NCBI GenBank assembly: GCA_046757565.1
Contig: JBHHYN010000072.1
Span: 1-14,409, forward strand
Source: JBHHYN01 sp046757565
GTDB taxonomy: Bacteria > Pseudomonadota > Gammaproteobacteria > Eutrophobiales > Eutrophobiaceae
DNA length: 14,409 nt
Reading direction: 5' to 3'
Shown here piece after piece: positions 1-7,552 of the stretch; position 1 is the first letter of the stretch, and every line of letters begins with the position of its first letter. The translations under genes and the position numbers were made by a program. Under the pieces are notes generated by a model. That model was not told the origin of the DNA, did not search any database, and saw nothing but the letters and a program-made list of their open reading frames with translations.

Positions 1-97
1 GGAATGACGGGCTACTGTTTATATATCAACCCACAGATTCTGCTGAAGACCCCAATATTTACATGCAGCAATCCTCTTCACAGGGAAGATTTGTTTA
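1..97. other. Window edge downstream of the glutaryl-CoA dehydrogenase gene
   Basis: No confident gene lies here. On the plus strand one frame is open from base 3 to a TGA at 153-155, which would be the last 50 codons of a gene entering from the left and ending inside the 3' end of the minus-strand dehydrogenase gene. Its translation (beginning NDGLLFIYQP) matches nothing I recognise and an open stretch this short can occur by chance. I see no strong terminator hairpin after the dehydrogenase stop. Confidence 0.3.
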
Positions 98-1324
98 TTA
101 TTCTGCTGTAAACGCCTGTATACCTGTTTGTGCCCGTCCCAGGATCAGTGCATGAATATCATGAGTCCCTTCATAGGTATTGACTGCCTCCAGATTCATA
201 ACATGACGTATAATATGGAACTCGTCTGCAATTCCATTACCACCATGCATATCACGCGCAAGCCTGGCAATTTCCAGTGCCTTGCCGCAATTATTCCGTT
301 TCATCAAGGACACAGTTTCAGGTGCTGCCCTTCCCTCATCAATCAACCTTCCCAGTTGTAATGCACCTTGCAATCCCAGTGTTATCTCTGTCTGCATATC
401 GGCCAGTTTCTTCTGGATTAACTGATTGGCGGCCAGGGGGCGGTCAAACTGTTTCCGATCAAGAGTATATTGCCGGGCTGCCTGCCAGCAAAACTCTGCA
501 GCCCCCATTGATCCCCAGGCTATACCGTAACGGGCCCGGTTGAGACAAGCAAAGGGACCATTAAGCCCCTTTGCCTTGGGCAACAGGTTTTCCTCAGGGA
601 CAAACACATCATCCATGGTGATTTCACCGGTAATCGAAGCCCGCAGGGAAAACTTGCCTTCTATCTTCGGGGCGGACAGACCCTGCATCGCTTTTTCCAG
701 AATAAAACCCCGGATCAATCCTTCATCATTTTTTGCCCACACGATGAATACATCAGCGATGGGTGAATTTGTAATCCACATCTTGTTGCCTGTCAGTAGA
801 TAACCCCGGTCCACTTTTTTTGCCCGGGATTTCATGCCGCCGGGATCGGAACCCTGATCGGGCTCGGTCAGGCCAAAACACCCTACCCATTCTCCCGTGG
901 CCAGCCTGGGCAGGAATTTCAGGCGTTGCTCTTCCGTGCCATAGGCATAAATCGGATACATGACCAGACTTGACTGTACACTCATGACGGTGCGGTAACC
1001 TGAATCAACACGCTCTATCTCCCGGGCTATCAGGCCATAGCTGACGTAATTGACGCCGCCGCCGCCATACTCTTCCGGGATAGTCGCCCCCAGAAGACTC
1101 AGTTCACCCATTTCATTCAAGATCTCCCGGTCGAAACGTTCGTGCCTGTTGGCTTCGATGATTCTGGGCAGTAATTGCCCCTGGCAATAATCCCGAGCGG
1201 CATCCATGATCATCCGTTCTTCATCCGTCAGTTGCTCGTGCAGCAACAGAGGATCCGCCCAATTGAATTTTCCCTCGACAGTGGCCTGGTGTGCACCCTG
1301 TTTCGCAGTTGTTTGTACAGACAT
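98..1324 (-). CDS. gcdH: Glutaryl-CoA dehydrogenase (acyl-CoA dehydrogenase family)
   Basis: A 408-residue cytosolic flavoenzyme that oxidises and decarboxylates glutaryl-CoA to crotonyl-CoA, passing electrons to ETF. Residues 80-400 read almost collinearly with the human mitochondrial enzyme as I remember it. The catalytic base is Glu385 in NTYEGTHDIHALILGRA, and the preceding Tyr384, typical of decarboxylating forms, is kept. The substrate-carboxylate arginine is Arg111 in SGYRTVMSVQSS, and Glu104 matches human Glu87; human Ser95 is Thr112 here, a mild change. FAD-binding segments GCFGLTEPDQGSD (148-160) and WITNSP (183-188) are present. The ATG at 1322-1324 follows GGGGA at a suitable distance. 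The gene stands alone and diverges from the symporter gene. Glutaryl-CoA arises from lysine or tryptophan, or from aromatic and alicyclic acids, so the gene fits a CoA-thioester catabolic region. The assignment is very sure; which pathway feeds it is not. Confidence 0.96.
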   Translation of the reverse strand: MSVQTTAKQGAHQATVEGKFNWADPLLLHEQLTDEERMIMDAARDYCQGQLLPRIIEANRHERFDREILNEMGELSLLGATIPEEYGGGGVNYVSYGLIAREIERVDSGYRTVMSVQSSLVMYPIYAYGTEEQRLKFLPRLATGEWVGCFGLTEPDQGSDPGGMKSRAKKVDRGYLLTGNKMWITNSPIADVFIVWAKNDEGLIRGFILEKAMQGLSAPKIEGKFSLRASITGEITMDDVFVPEENLLPKAKGLNGPFACLNRARYGIAWGSMGAAEFCWQAARQYTLDRKQFDRPLAANQLIQKKLADMQTEITLGLQGALQLGRLIDEGRAAPETVSLMKRNNCGKALEIARLARDMHGGNGIADEFHIIRHVMNLEAVNTYEGTHDIHALILGRAQTGIQAFTAE

Positions 1325-1630
1325 CGATTTCCCCGGATTATTCAGTTTGTATCATAGTAAGTGAATTTCTCTATTATCCATCATGCGCAAGTTCAGCATT
1401 GTCCATGAAAACCCTGGATCACTCTTTCCGGAATTATCAGAGCTTCCCTGAAATTGAACCGCATGCAATAAAGACAATCAGCTGACATGGTATCAACCTC
1501 TTTGTCCTCGCGGCCTGTCATTGTAACATATTGCAGGGAATGGCTGGACGTGCAAGCAGCAGATCAACATGACTATTTGGATCATAAGCTGGTTATCATG
1601 TACTCAAGATAAAGATACAACGGACTCACT
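1325..1630. other. Divergent intergenic region between gcdH and the symporter gene
   Basis: These 306 bases separate two divergent genes and must hold both promoters. The better candidate reads toward gcdH and is listed separately. Toward the symporter the best pair I see is TTGTCC at 1502-1507 and TAACAT at 1524-1529 with a 16-base spacer, which would leave a leader of about 95 bases; this is weak. The symporter ATG has only a poor Shine-Dalgarno sequence (ACGGAC). I find no convincing ORF, RNA gene or large repeat here. Confidence 0.5.
1351..1380 (-). promoter_or_regulatory. Candidate sigma-70 promoter for gcdH
   Basis: Read on the minus strand, TGGATA (1375-1380) and TATGAT (1351-1356) are separated by 18 bases, giving 4/6 and 5/6 matches to the -35 and -10 consensus. 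Transcription would begin near 1344, about 20 bases before the gcdH ATG. The position is right but the match is only moderate. Confidence 0.35.
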
Positions 1631-3034
1631 ATGGAAAAAACTACGGTTATGCTGGTCACGCTGGTTGTCTACAACCTGGTATTGGTTGGTATTGGCGTCT
1701 GGGCACAGGGAAAAATTGAAAATAATGAAGACTTTTTTCTCGGGGGACGCGGTCTCGGCCCGGTTGTCGCGGCAACCAGTTATTCCGCCAGTGCCTCATC
1801 AGCGTGGGCACTGCTGGGTTTGAGTGGCGCCGCTTATCTGCTCGGTATCTCCGCCCTGTGGCTGGCGTCCGGCTCCGTAGTGGGTATGTTAATCACCTGG
1901 TTCTGGATTGCACCGAGAATGATGGCCTATAGCCGTGAGCATGATTTACTGACCTTGACCGATTTTATCGCCCATGGCAGTAAGGGAGTTTGGCGTAAAA
2001 CGATTGTCCTGGCGGCTTCATTCGTGGTGTTGGTGTCGTTTGCCTTCTACGTTGCAGTACAGTTTCAGGGTGCGGGTGCAACGTTCTCGACGGCTTTTGG
2101 TATATCCCTGACCGAAAGTGTGGTCCTCGGCGGCGGCATTGTCCTGATCTATACGTTTCTCGGTGGTTTCTGGGCGGTTTGTGTAACGGATACAGTACAG
2201 GGAATCCTGATGGCCATTACCGCAATCATGCTTCCTGTCGCCGCCCTGAATGAAGTGGGGGGTTTTACCGGTTTTTACCAGGGACTGGCTGCTGTGAGCA
2301 CCCCTGCGCAATTAAGCTGGAGCAGCGCCAATGCCGGTTTGGTTGCTATCGGATTAGTTGTGGGCGCACTAAGTATTGGACTGGGAACCTTTGGTCAACC
2401 CCACCTGTTGGTTCGTCTGATGGCACTTCGGGACGGGAAGTCGCTTCGACAAGCACGGCTGTTGACCGTTTTCTGGTATATGATTGTCTATGGAGGCATG
2501 GTCTTTCTGGGCCTGGCCGGGCATATACTCTCGCCAAATCTTGAAAACGGGGAAACTATTTTCTTTGTGTTGATGGACCAATTGTTTTCTCCCGTGCCGG
2601 CTTCGATCCTTCTGGCGGCGGTATTATCGGCGATCATGTCAACGGCTGACAGCCAGTTATTGGTAGCCGCCTCCAGCGTGACCCATGATATGGGTCTGGA
2701 GCGGCATTTTGCCAACAGCAGCCTGTTTCTGTCACGACTGGCGATTGCCCTGTTAGTCGCTTTATCGATTGTGCTGACGTTATATTTGCCGGAAACCATT
2801 TTTAACCGTGCATTGTTCGCCTGGGGGGCCCTGGGCTCCGCCTTTGGACCGTTGGTATTGCTGCGTTTGGCCGGTATCGATATCACCCCCATGGGTGTTT
2901 TATCCGGGATAACCACTGGTTTTCTATCAACAGTGTTGTTCTATCAACTGCCGGACACTCCCGGTGATGTTCTGGAAAGGTTCGCACCCTTTGCCATGGC
3001 GATGATTGTCCTGCTGTTATTCCGTCGCCGCTAA
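1631..3034 (+). CDS. PutP-like sodium:solute symporter (SSS family), substrate unknown
   Basis: A 467-residue inner-membrane transporter with about 13 hydrophobic segments. It resembles E. coli PutP along its length: the first 60 residues align without gaps (MLVT at 7-10, FFLGGRGLGP at 35-44), then LLGLSGAAYL (61-70), YTFLGGFWAV (174-183), FGQPHLLVRLMA (254-265) and MSTADSQLLVAASSVTHDM (336-354). Ser337-Thr338 match the PutP Na+ ligands Ser340-Thr341. The residue aligned with PutP Asp55, a key Na+-site carboxylate, is Ala55. That change, and divergence in the helices lining the substrate site, argue against simply calling it a proline permease. The MFS gene follows 27 bases after the TAA and is probably co-transcribed. 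The start is the ATG giving the PutP-like N-terminus; its ribosome binding site is weak. Confidence 0.9.
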   Translation: MEKTTVMLVTLVVYNLVLVGIGVWAQGKIENNEDFFLGGRGLGPVVAATSYSASASSAWALLGLSGAAYLLGISALWLASGSVVGMLITWFWIAPRMMAYSREHDLLTLTDFIAHGSKGVWRKTIVLAASFVVLVSFAFYVAVQFQGAGATFSTAFGISLTESVVLGGGIVLIYTFLGGFWAVCVTDTVQGILMAITAIMLPVAALNEVGGFTGFYQGLAAVSTPAQLSWSSANAGLVAIGLVVGALSIGLGTFGQPHLLVRLMALRDGKSLRQARLLTVFWYMIVYGGMVFLGLAGHILSPNLENGETIFFVLMDQLFSPVPASILLAAVLSAIMSTADSQLLVAASSVTHDMGLERHFANSSLFLSRLAIALLVALSIVLTLYLPETIFNRALFAWGALGSAFGPLVLLRLAGIDITPMGVLSGITTGFLSTVLFYQLPDTPGDVLERFAPFAMAMIVLLLFRRR

Positions 3035-3061
3035 TAAGTAACAACTGAAAGAACGTGAGCA

Positions 3062-4399
3062 GTGAATAATCAAAAACAGTCATTGGGTTATGCGTGGTAC
3101 ACCGTGTTCCTGTGCATGGTTGCCTATATCTTCTCCTTTATTGACAGGCAGGTAATAGCACTACTGATTGAGCCAATCCGTGAGGATTTACAGATCTCGG
3201 ATACACAGTTCAGCCTGATACATGGCCTTGCTTTCGCTATTTTCTATGCCATCATGGGTATTCCCATTGCCCGCTTGGCGGACAGCAAGTCACGTCCCAT
3301 GATCATTGCCATCGGTATTTTTGCGTGGAGTATTGCCACTGCAATCTGTGGTGCCAGCAAAAATTTCTGGCAACTGTTCGCAGCGCGCATGGGCGTGGGT
3401 GTCGGAGAGGCAGCCCTGTCTCCCGCTGCCTATTCAATCATCTCGGATTCATTTCCAAAATCCAGACTTGGTTTTGCACTGGGGGTCTATTCCATCGGTT
3501 CCTTTATCGGCTCCGGGCTTGCTTTTCTTATCGGCGGCACAGTGATCGAATGGATGAACAGCATCGGTGTCCTGGAATTATCCATTGTAGGGACTGTGAA
3601 ACCGTGGCAGATGACCTTTTTTATCGTTGGTCTACCCGGTATTTTTATTGCCGCGCTGTTTTATTTTACAATTCGTGATCCTGGACGCAAAAAAACCATT
3701 AACGACAGGTGCGCCGGTGGGAATCAGACAACACATGCCTTCTCTATTCGTGAAGTCCTGGGTTATATTTCTTTGCACAGGTTTACCTTTATCGCGCACT
3801 ATATCGGTTTCGCCTGTCTTGCCTTGTCGCTATATGCACTACTTTCCTGGTCACCCGCTTTCTTCATGCGTAAGTTTGATCTTCCGGTCAGGGAGGTGGG
3901 CATCTATCTGGGCATTATGGTGTTGATCTGCAATACGGCCGGTGTATTGACCAGCGGCTGGCTTGCCGACTACCTGGCGCGACGGGGCTTCGAAGATGCT
4001 GCGATGCGGGCCGGGATGTTCGGAGCACTGGGCCTTATCCTGCCCGCAGCAGTATTCTCCTCCATGCCGGGTTTACCGGGTACATTGCTGGTACTTTCCC
4101 TGGCCATGTATTTTGCCAGTTTTCCCATGGCAACTTCTGCTGCCGCGCTGCAATTAATGGCGCCCAACCAGATGCGTGCGCAGGTTACCGCACTGTTTTT
4201 CCTGGCGATGAATATTCTGGGCATCACCGGTGGCGCCACATTGGTTGCCCTGTGCACCGATTATCTGTTCAAGAATGAGCAGGCAGTGGGCTATTCCATA
4301 TCCATCGTCTGTTCCCTGGCTGCTGTTGCCGGGTCAATGCTGTTGGGATGGGGGCTTAAACATTATAGTTTGACCCAGAAAGCGGCGGTGTCTGTTTAA
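3062..4399 (+). CDS. MFS transporter, spinster-like type
   Basis: A 445-residue major facilitator superfamily permease of the inner membrane with about 12 hydrophobic segments and a hydrophilic central loop near residues 205-230. Features resembling bacterial spinster-like and organic-acid MFS carriers are SFIDRQVIALLIEPIREDL (25-43) after the first helix, a degenerate motif-A loop GIPIARLADSKSRP (66-79), and GVGVGEAALSPAAYS (111-125) in helix 4. The start is GTG at 3062; no ATG precedes the first helix in frame, and GTGAGC upstream gives only a weak Shine-Dalgarno. The 27-base gap to the symporter gene suggests one transcript. The substrate cannot be read from sequence; the neighbourhood favours an organic acid or aromatic compound, which is inference only. 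Confidence 0.9.
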   Translation: MNNQKQSLGYAWYTVFLCMVAYIFSFIDRQVIALLIEPIREDLQISDTQFSLIHGLAFAIFYAIMGIPIARLADSKSRPMIIAIGIFAWSIATAICGASKNFWQLFAARMGVGVGEAALSPAAYSIISDSFPKSRLGFALGVYSIGSFIGSGLAFLIGGTVIEWMNSIGVLELSIVGTVKPWQMTFFIVGLPGIFIAALFYFTIRDPGRKKTINDRCAGGNQTTHAFSIREVLGYISLHRFTFIAHYIGFACLALSLYALLSWSPAFFMRKFDLPVREVGIYLGIMVLICNTAGVLTSGWLADYLARRGFEDAAMRAGMFGALGLILPAAVFSSMPGLPGTLLVLSLAMYFASFPMATSAAALQLMAPNQMRAQVTALFFLAMNILGITGGATLVALCTDYLFKNEQAVGYSISIVCSLAAVAGSMLLGWGLKHYSLTQKAAVSV

Positions 4400-4416
4400 C
4401 AACGATTATCTCATTG

Positions 4417-4481
4417 GTAGAGGCAGGCATATCGATATGATTGCCGTGGCACACGATATGGACAGGGACTCACCCCTCTAC
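4417..4481. repeat. Inverted repeat with inner palindrome before the cytochrome gene
   Basis: GTAGAGG at 4417-4423 is matched by CCTCTAC at 4475-4481, a perfect 7-bp inverted repeat with a 51-base interval. Inside it, CATATCGATATG (4428-4439) is a perfect 12-bp palindrome, and GGCA and TGCC flank it imperfectly. The element fills most of the 98-base gap between the MFS stop and the cytochrome start, and its right arm ends 6 bases before the ribosome binding site GGAG. No T-run follows, so it is not a classical terminator; it may be an operator or a folded leader. Confidence 0.35.
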
Positions 4482-4497
4482 AATTACGGAGACATCC

Positions 4498-4800
4498 ATG
4501 AAAACTGTAATGATTTTATTCTGTAGCATTTTGATATTTGCCCTGACGGCCTCCGCTCAGGCAGGTGATGCGGCAGCCGGCAAAACGAAATCCATACTCT
4601 GTGTTACCTGCCACGGCGCGGAAGGCATCAGTAACAATGATGTCTGGCCCAATCTGGCCGGCCAGAAAGAAGGCTATCTGATCAAGCAGATCAGGAATTT
4701 CCGAGATGGTGTGCGTAACAACCCTATGATGACCCCTCTGGTCAGCTCCTTGTCCGATCAGGATATAGCGGATTTAGCCGCGTATTTCAGTCGCCTGTAA
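4498..4800 (+). CDS. Small exported class I c-type cytochrome
   Basis: A 100-residue precursor. Residues 1-22 form a Sec signal peptide (hydrophobic core MILFCSILIFAL, likely cleavage after AQA), leaving a periplasmic mono-haem protein of about 78 residues. The haem-binding motif is CVTCH (35-39) and the axial methionine is Met77 or Met78 in NNPMMTPL. The C-terminal helix LSDQDIADLAAYFSRL is typical of cytochrome c-553/c5-like carriers. The ATG at 4498 is chosen because GGAG lies 6 bases upstream and the signal peptide begins there; an in-frame TTG at 4441 would add 19 unlikely residues. It probably carries electrons between a periplasmic dehydrogenase and a terminal oxidase or reductase. The convergent neighbour ending 27 bases away is an exported flavoprotein, a plausible but unproven partner. 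Confidence 0.93.
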   Translation: MKTVMILFCSILIFALTASAQAGDAAAGKTKSILCVTCHGAEGISNNDVWPNLAGQKEGYLIKQIRNFRDGVRNNPMMTPLVSSLSDQDIADLAAYFSRL

Positions 4801-4827
4801 CAATCCGGCGAGGCGGCAACCCCCGTA

Positions 4828-6309
4828 TCAGGAATGGCCCAGATAGGTGTGAAACACCCCATCAGGATCATAGCGCAGGCGTAGTTCATTCAGTCGCTTC
4901 CATTTCGCTTTGCTGAAACATGCACGAACATGCACGGGATAACGCGCCGGATCGATCTCATTCATATAATGCCCCCTGGCCAGGGGATGCATCATTGCAA
5001 CCGCCTGGTCCATCCACCGGTAGTTTGGTTCGATATGTGCCGCCTCTTCCGCGATCAAATACCACGATATATAATGATCGGCCGCATAGGTAAAACTCGA
5101 GTCATCATCCTGCTTGTCAGGATTAACCCCCCATGCAGACAGTGCAAAGGAACGCGGCGACGGCGGAGGAGAGTGTTGCAGCTTCTCTGCAAGCTTCGTC
5201 AACCCCATGGCTGGCTGATCTGTCCAGATATTTTCCACTGCAGTACGGCTCGGGCTTGAGAAATCCGTTGATTGACCCGCGTAAAGCTGCGGGTAGGTCA
5301 TTTCGATGTTCTCCTTCTTCAAGAGGCTCATTTCCGGGATTTGACTTTGCGCCACCGGCTCCAGTAACGAACGGGCTTCCTGTGGTGAACCGGCAAACGC
5401 CACAACACTGATGGCACAAACCAACTCCTGCTTTTCCGGAGCGGCATTTGGTGGGTAAAACCGCCCCACGACAGCCAGTATTTCAAGCCGCTCCTGTTTA
5501 ACGTTCACCCATTCATTAAGTATTTCGGTAATGGCGGGCAATTCCTTGATGGGAAGTAGATATTTGCTTTTGGTTATCGCCCTGGGCAAGGGGTAAAGTC
5601 TTATTTTATAGCGCGTTACAGCGCCAAAGAATCCGGGGCCGGCGCCGCGTACTGCCCAATACAGGTCCTGGTTCCCGGTCGGCGTCGCAGTAACCTTCCT
5701 CCCCTCTGCAGTGATGATCTCCGCGGCAAGAATCGAGCGGCAGGCAATATCCCACTCCGGCATATTCCAGCCGAGTCCTCCACCGATAAGGTAGCCACCC
5801 AACCCCACCATACCCGTATGCGCCGCAGGAAAAGAGAGGCCTTTTTTCCGGGTCAGATTAATCAACTCCTCACTCCTGATACCGGGCTGAATCCACGCGG
5901 TTTTTTCACCGGCATCGATCTCTACCTTTTGCAATGGGGACAAATCAATCAACACACCCCCATTACGAAGTACCGCTCTGGCCGGGTTATGGCCGGTGGC
6001 ACGGAGTGCCACCTTCAATCTGTTGCTACGTGCGTAATTGATTGCTTCGATGACATCCTGCTCGGATTTTATCTGTATGATGGTGTCAGGATAGCGCCTG
6101 GGCTTGAAGATATACCAGACCATGCTCGCCCGCCAAAGCTCATAATTTGTATCCGCACGCCGGATGATCCTGCCCTTTATGCGGTCCAGCCCGTCAGCCA
6201 GAGTCCTGGCAAACAGGACAGGGGCACGGAACAGGCCGGCGGCGCTGAGTACGCACAGGGAAACAAGCCGCTTGATGAAATTGCGCCGTGCGGTCTTTTT
6301 ATAATTCAT
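4828..6309 (-). CDS. Tat-exported FAD-linked oxidoreductase (FAD_binding_4 with BBE domain)
   Basis: A 493-residue flavoprotein oxidoreductase of the berberine-bridge/6-hydroxynicotine-oxidase type. The N-terminus carries a twin-arginine signal ARRNFIK (7-13) followed by a hydrophobic stretch ending near APVLFA, so the folded protein with its flavin should be exported by Tat. The FAD domain follows: His107 in RATGHNP is the expected covalent flavin attachment site, and the pyrophosphate-binding loop is GMVGLGGYLIGGGLGW (166-181). The second, cysteinyl attachment site of bicovalent members is His164 here, so the flavin should be held by one bond. The C-terminus LRLRYDPDGVFH is the BBE signature. 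I prefer the ATG at 6309, which opens the Tat signal; an in-frame GTG at 6348 would add 13 residues and overlap the upstream gene by 8 bases. It is probably co-transcribed with the 3-hydroxyacyl-CoA dehydrogenase. Its substrate is unknown. Confidence 0.88.
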   Translation of the reverse strand: MNYKKTARRNFIKRLVSLCVLSAAGLFRAPVLFARTLADGLDRIKGRIIRRADTNYELWRASMVWYIFKPRRYPDTIIQIKSEQDVIEAINYARSNRLKVALRATGHNPARAVLRNGGVLIDLSPLQKVEIDAGEKTAWIQPGIRSEELINLTRKKGLSFPAAHTGMVGLGGYLIGGGLGWNMPEWDIACRSILAAEIITAEGRKVTATPTGNQDLYWAVRGAGPGFFGAVTRYKIRLYPLPRAITKSKYLLPIKELPAITEILNEWVNVKQERLEILAVVGRFYPPNAAPEKQELVCAISVVAFAGSPQEARSLLEPVAQSQIPEMSLLKKENIEMTYPQLYAGQSTDFSSPSRTAVENIWTDQPAMGLTKLAEKLQHSPPPSPRSFALSAWGVNPDKQDDDSSFTYAADHYISWYLIAEEAAHIEPNYRWMDQAVAMMHPLARGHYMNEIDPARYPVHVRACFSKAKWKRLNELRLRYDPDGVFHTYLGHS

Positions 6310-6340
6310 ATCCCGTCCCCCGGTGTCCTTACGGGAAACA

Positions 6341-7369
6341 TTAATCACTATTCCCTGATGCTTGCGGCATCAAGCCAAGATGTTGAAGTAAATTAATAAA
6401 AGCAGTCAGCCGCCCGCGGCGGTAGGCATTCATATCACGATCCCGATAATCATAAAACCCAACACCATCACGCAGGCCTTTTCTGTTGTTTTCCATGTTC
6501 CGGAGGACAATCTCCGGTGGTGAAAACCTCTGCCTGTCGATATGTTCTGCGAGATAATTCGAACCGTAATACAAAATATCTCCTCCACCCCAATCGACGA
6601 ACTCAAGTAATCCCAAAATAGCATAACGAATGCCAAAACCGGTCCGTACAGCGTTATCGATATCTTCCGCCGACGCGACCCCCTCTTCCACTAAACGCGC
6701 TGCTTCATTTAATGCCAGGGCCTGAATACGTGAAACGATATACCCGGGTGAAGCGGCGCACACAACCGGCACCTTACCTATCCCGGCAAGCAGTGCCTTG
6801 ACGGCAGACACTGTCGCTTCGGCCGTCTTTTCAGCAGAGCTGATTTCAATCAAAGGCATCAGGTGTGCCGGATTCAACCAATGCGCATTTAAAAAGCGAT
6901 CCTGCTTCCGGACAAAATTTGCCAGGGTATCCGGCAACATGGTGGATGTGGTTGAAGCCACAATCGCCTGATCCGAGATACAACTGTTTAACCACGTGTA
7001 GGTACTTTCCTTGATTTCCAGTACTTCAGCGACTGCCTCAAAAATAAAATCCGCCTGCGCCAGTCTCTCCAGGCAGGCGTTTTTTGCGAGAATATCGAGT
7101 CGCCGGGCGATAGCAGCGCTCTGCTGCGCCGAAATAACATCAATGTCCTGCAGAAGCTGCAGTTCAGTCTGAAATTCATCATGAACCGACGCCACCAAGT
7201 TATTGAAATCCCCTGCTGACCGATCCTCGCTGTCAATCAAGGAGACCGTGTAACCGGCGTAGGTGAAACTCAGTGCAATGCCCCGCCCCATACGCCCTGC
7301 ACCGATGACCGCAATCCCGGCCCTGGCAGGAGATGAGTCGTATTCGAATTCTGAAAGTGTATCCGCCAA
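6341..7369 (-). CDS. 3-hydroxyacyl-CoA dehydrogenase, NAD-dependent
   Basis: A 342-residue soluble dehydrogenase expected to oxidise an L-3-hydroxyacyl-CoA to the 3-ketoacyl-CoA. The Rossmann fold starts at AVIGAGRMGRG (20-30), EAVAE (111-115) and ASTTST (138-143) follow, and the catalytic pair is His163 in AHWLNP and Glu175 in LIEIS. The C-terminal 3HCDH domain starts near SPGYIVSRIQALALNEA (207-223) and ends with NRKGLRDGVGFYDY (295-308). At 342 residues it is somewhat longer than the usual ~290-residue 3-hydroxybutyryl-CoA dehydrogenases, and DWGGGD (259-264) plus the C-terminal extension suggest a specialised acyl substrate. The only usable start before the Rossmann fold is TTG at 7369; no ATG or GTG lies between it and the upstream in-frame stop. 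The flavoprotein gene follows immediately. Relatives such as carnitine dehydrogenase share the fold, but the HxxNP motif favours an acyl-CoA substrate. Confidence 0.9.
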   Translation of the reverse strand: MADTLSEFEYDSSPARAGIAVIGAGRMGRGIALSFTYAGYTVSLIDSEDRSAGDFNNLVASVHDEFQTELQLLQDIDVISAQQSAAIARRLDILAKNACLERLAQADFIFEAVAEVLEIKESTYTWLNSCISDQAIVASTTSTMLPDTLANFVRKQDRFLNAHWLNPAHLMPLIEISSAEKTAEATVSAVKALLAGIGKVPVVCAASPGYIVSRIQALALNEAARLVEEGVASAEDIDNAVRTGFGIRYAILGLLEFVDWGGGDILYYGSNYLAEHIDRQRFSPPEIVLRNMENNRKGLRDGVGFYDYRDRDMNAYRRGRLTAFINLLQHLGLMPQASGNSD

Positions 7370-7374
7370 CCTGA

Positions 7375-7452
7375 TTATCGCCTGATGAGAATAATATGAG
7401 ACGGTGACGCTATCTGCGCAATGAAGGTCATTCTAAGTGAATTCTCCTGCAT
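7375..7452 (-). CDS. Candidate 25-codon leader ORF before the 3-hydroxyacyl-CoA dehydrogenase
   Basis: An ATG at 7450-7452 is preceded by GAGG (7459-7462) with a 6-base spacer, a better ribosome binding site than the dehydrogenase's own. The frame encodes 25 residues, beginning MQENSLRMTF and ending ILIRR, and stops with TAA five bases before the TTG start of the dehydrogenase in a different frame. Translation through it could deliver ribosomes to that weak TTG start. The peptide matches nothing I know, and ORFs of this size arise by chance, so confidence is low. Confidence 0.3.
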   Translation of the reverse strand: MQENSLRMTFIAQIASPSHIILIRR

Positions 7453-7516
7453 AATGAACCTCGTGCAGCATGCCGGGAAGGGCGTGGTCAAATCTATTTA
7501 TTTTTTGTTTAAATAT

Positions 7517-7545
7517 TTTAAGTTGCATATATTTTTTACTATAAT
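7517..7545 (+). promoter_or_regulatory. Promoter of the SDR-MarR unit, probably giving a leaderless mRNA
   Basis: A perfect TATAAT -10 box lies at 7540-7545, with TTTAAG at 7517-7522 as a poor -35 box after a 17-base spacer, in a strongly AT-rich stretch (7496-7552). Transcription would begin near 7552-7553, at the SDR ATG itself, and no Shine-Dalgarno sequence exists there. The -35 region overlaps an imperfect palindrome (GTTTAAAT/ATTTTAAG, 7507-7522), a reasonable operator position for the MarR-type regulator encoded in the same unit. Confidence 0.55.
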
Positions 7546-7552
7546 GTAATCA

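Noticed and set aside
4441..4497. TTG start giving a 119-residue cytochrome precursor
   Set aside because: It would place 19 extra residues before a complete signal peptide, while the ATG at 4498 has GGAG at the right distance.
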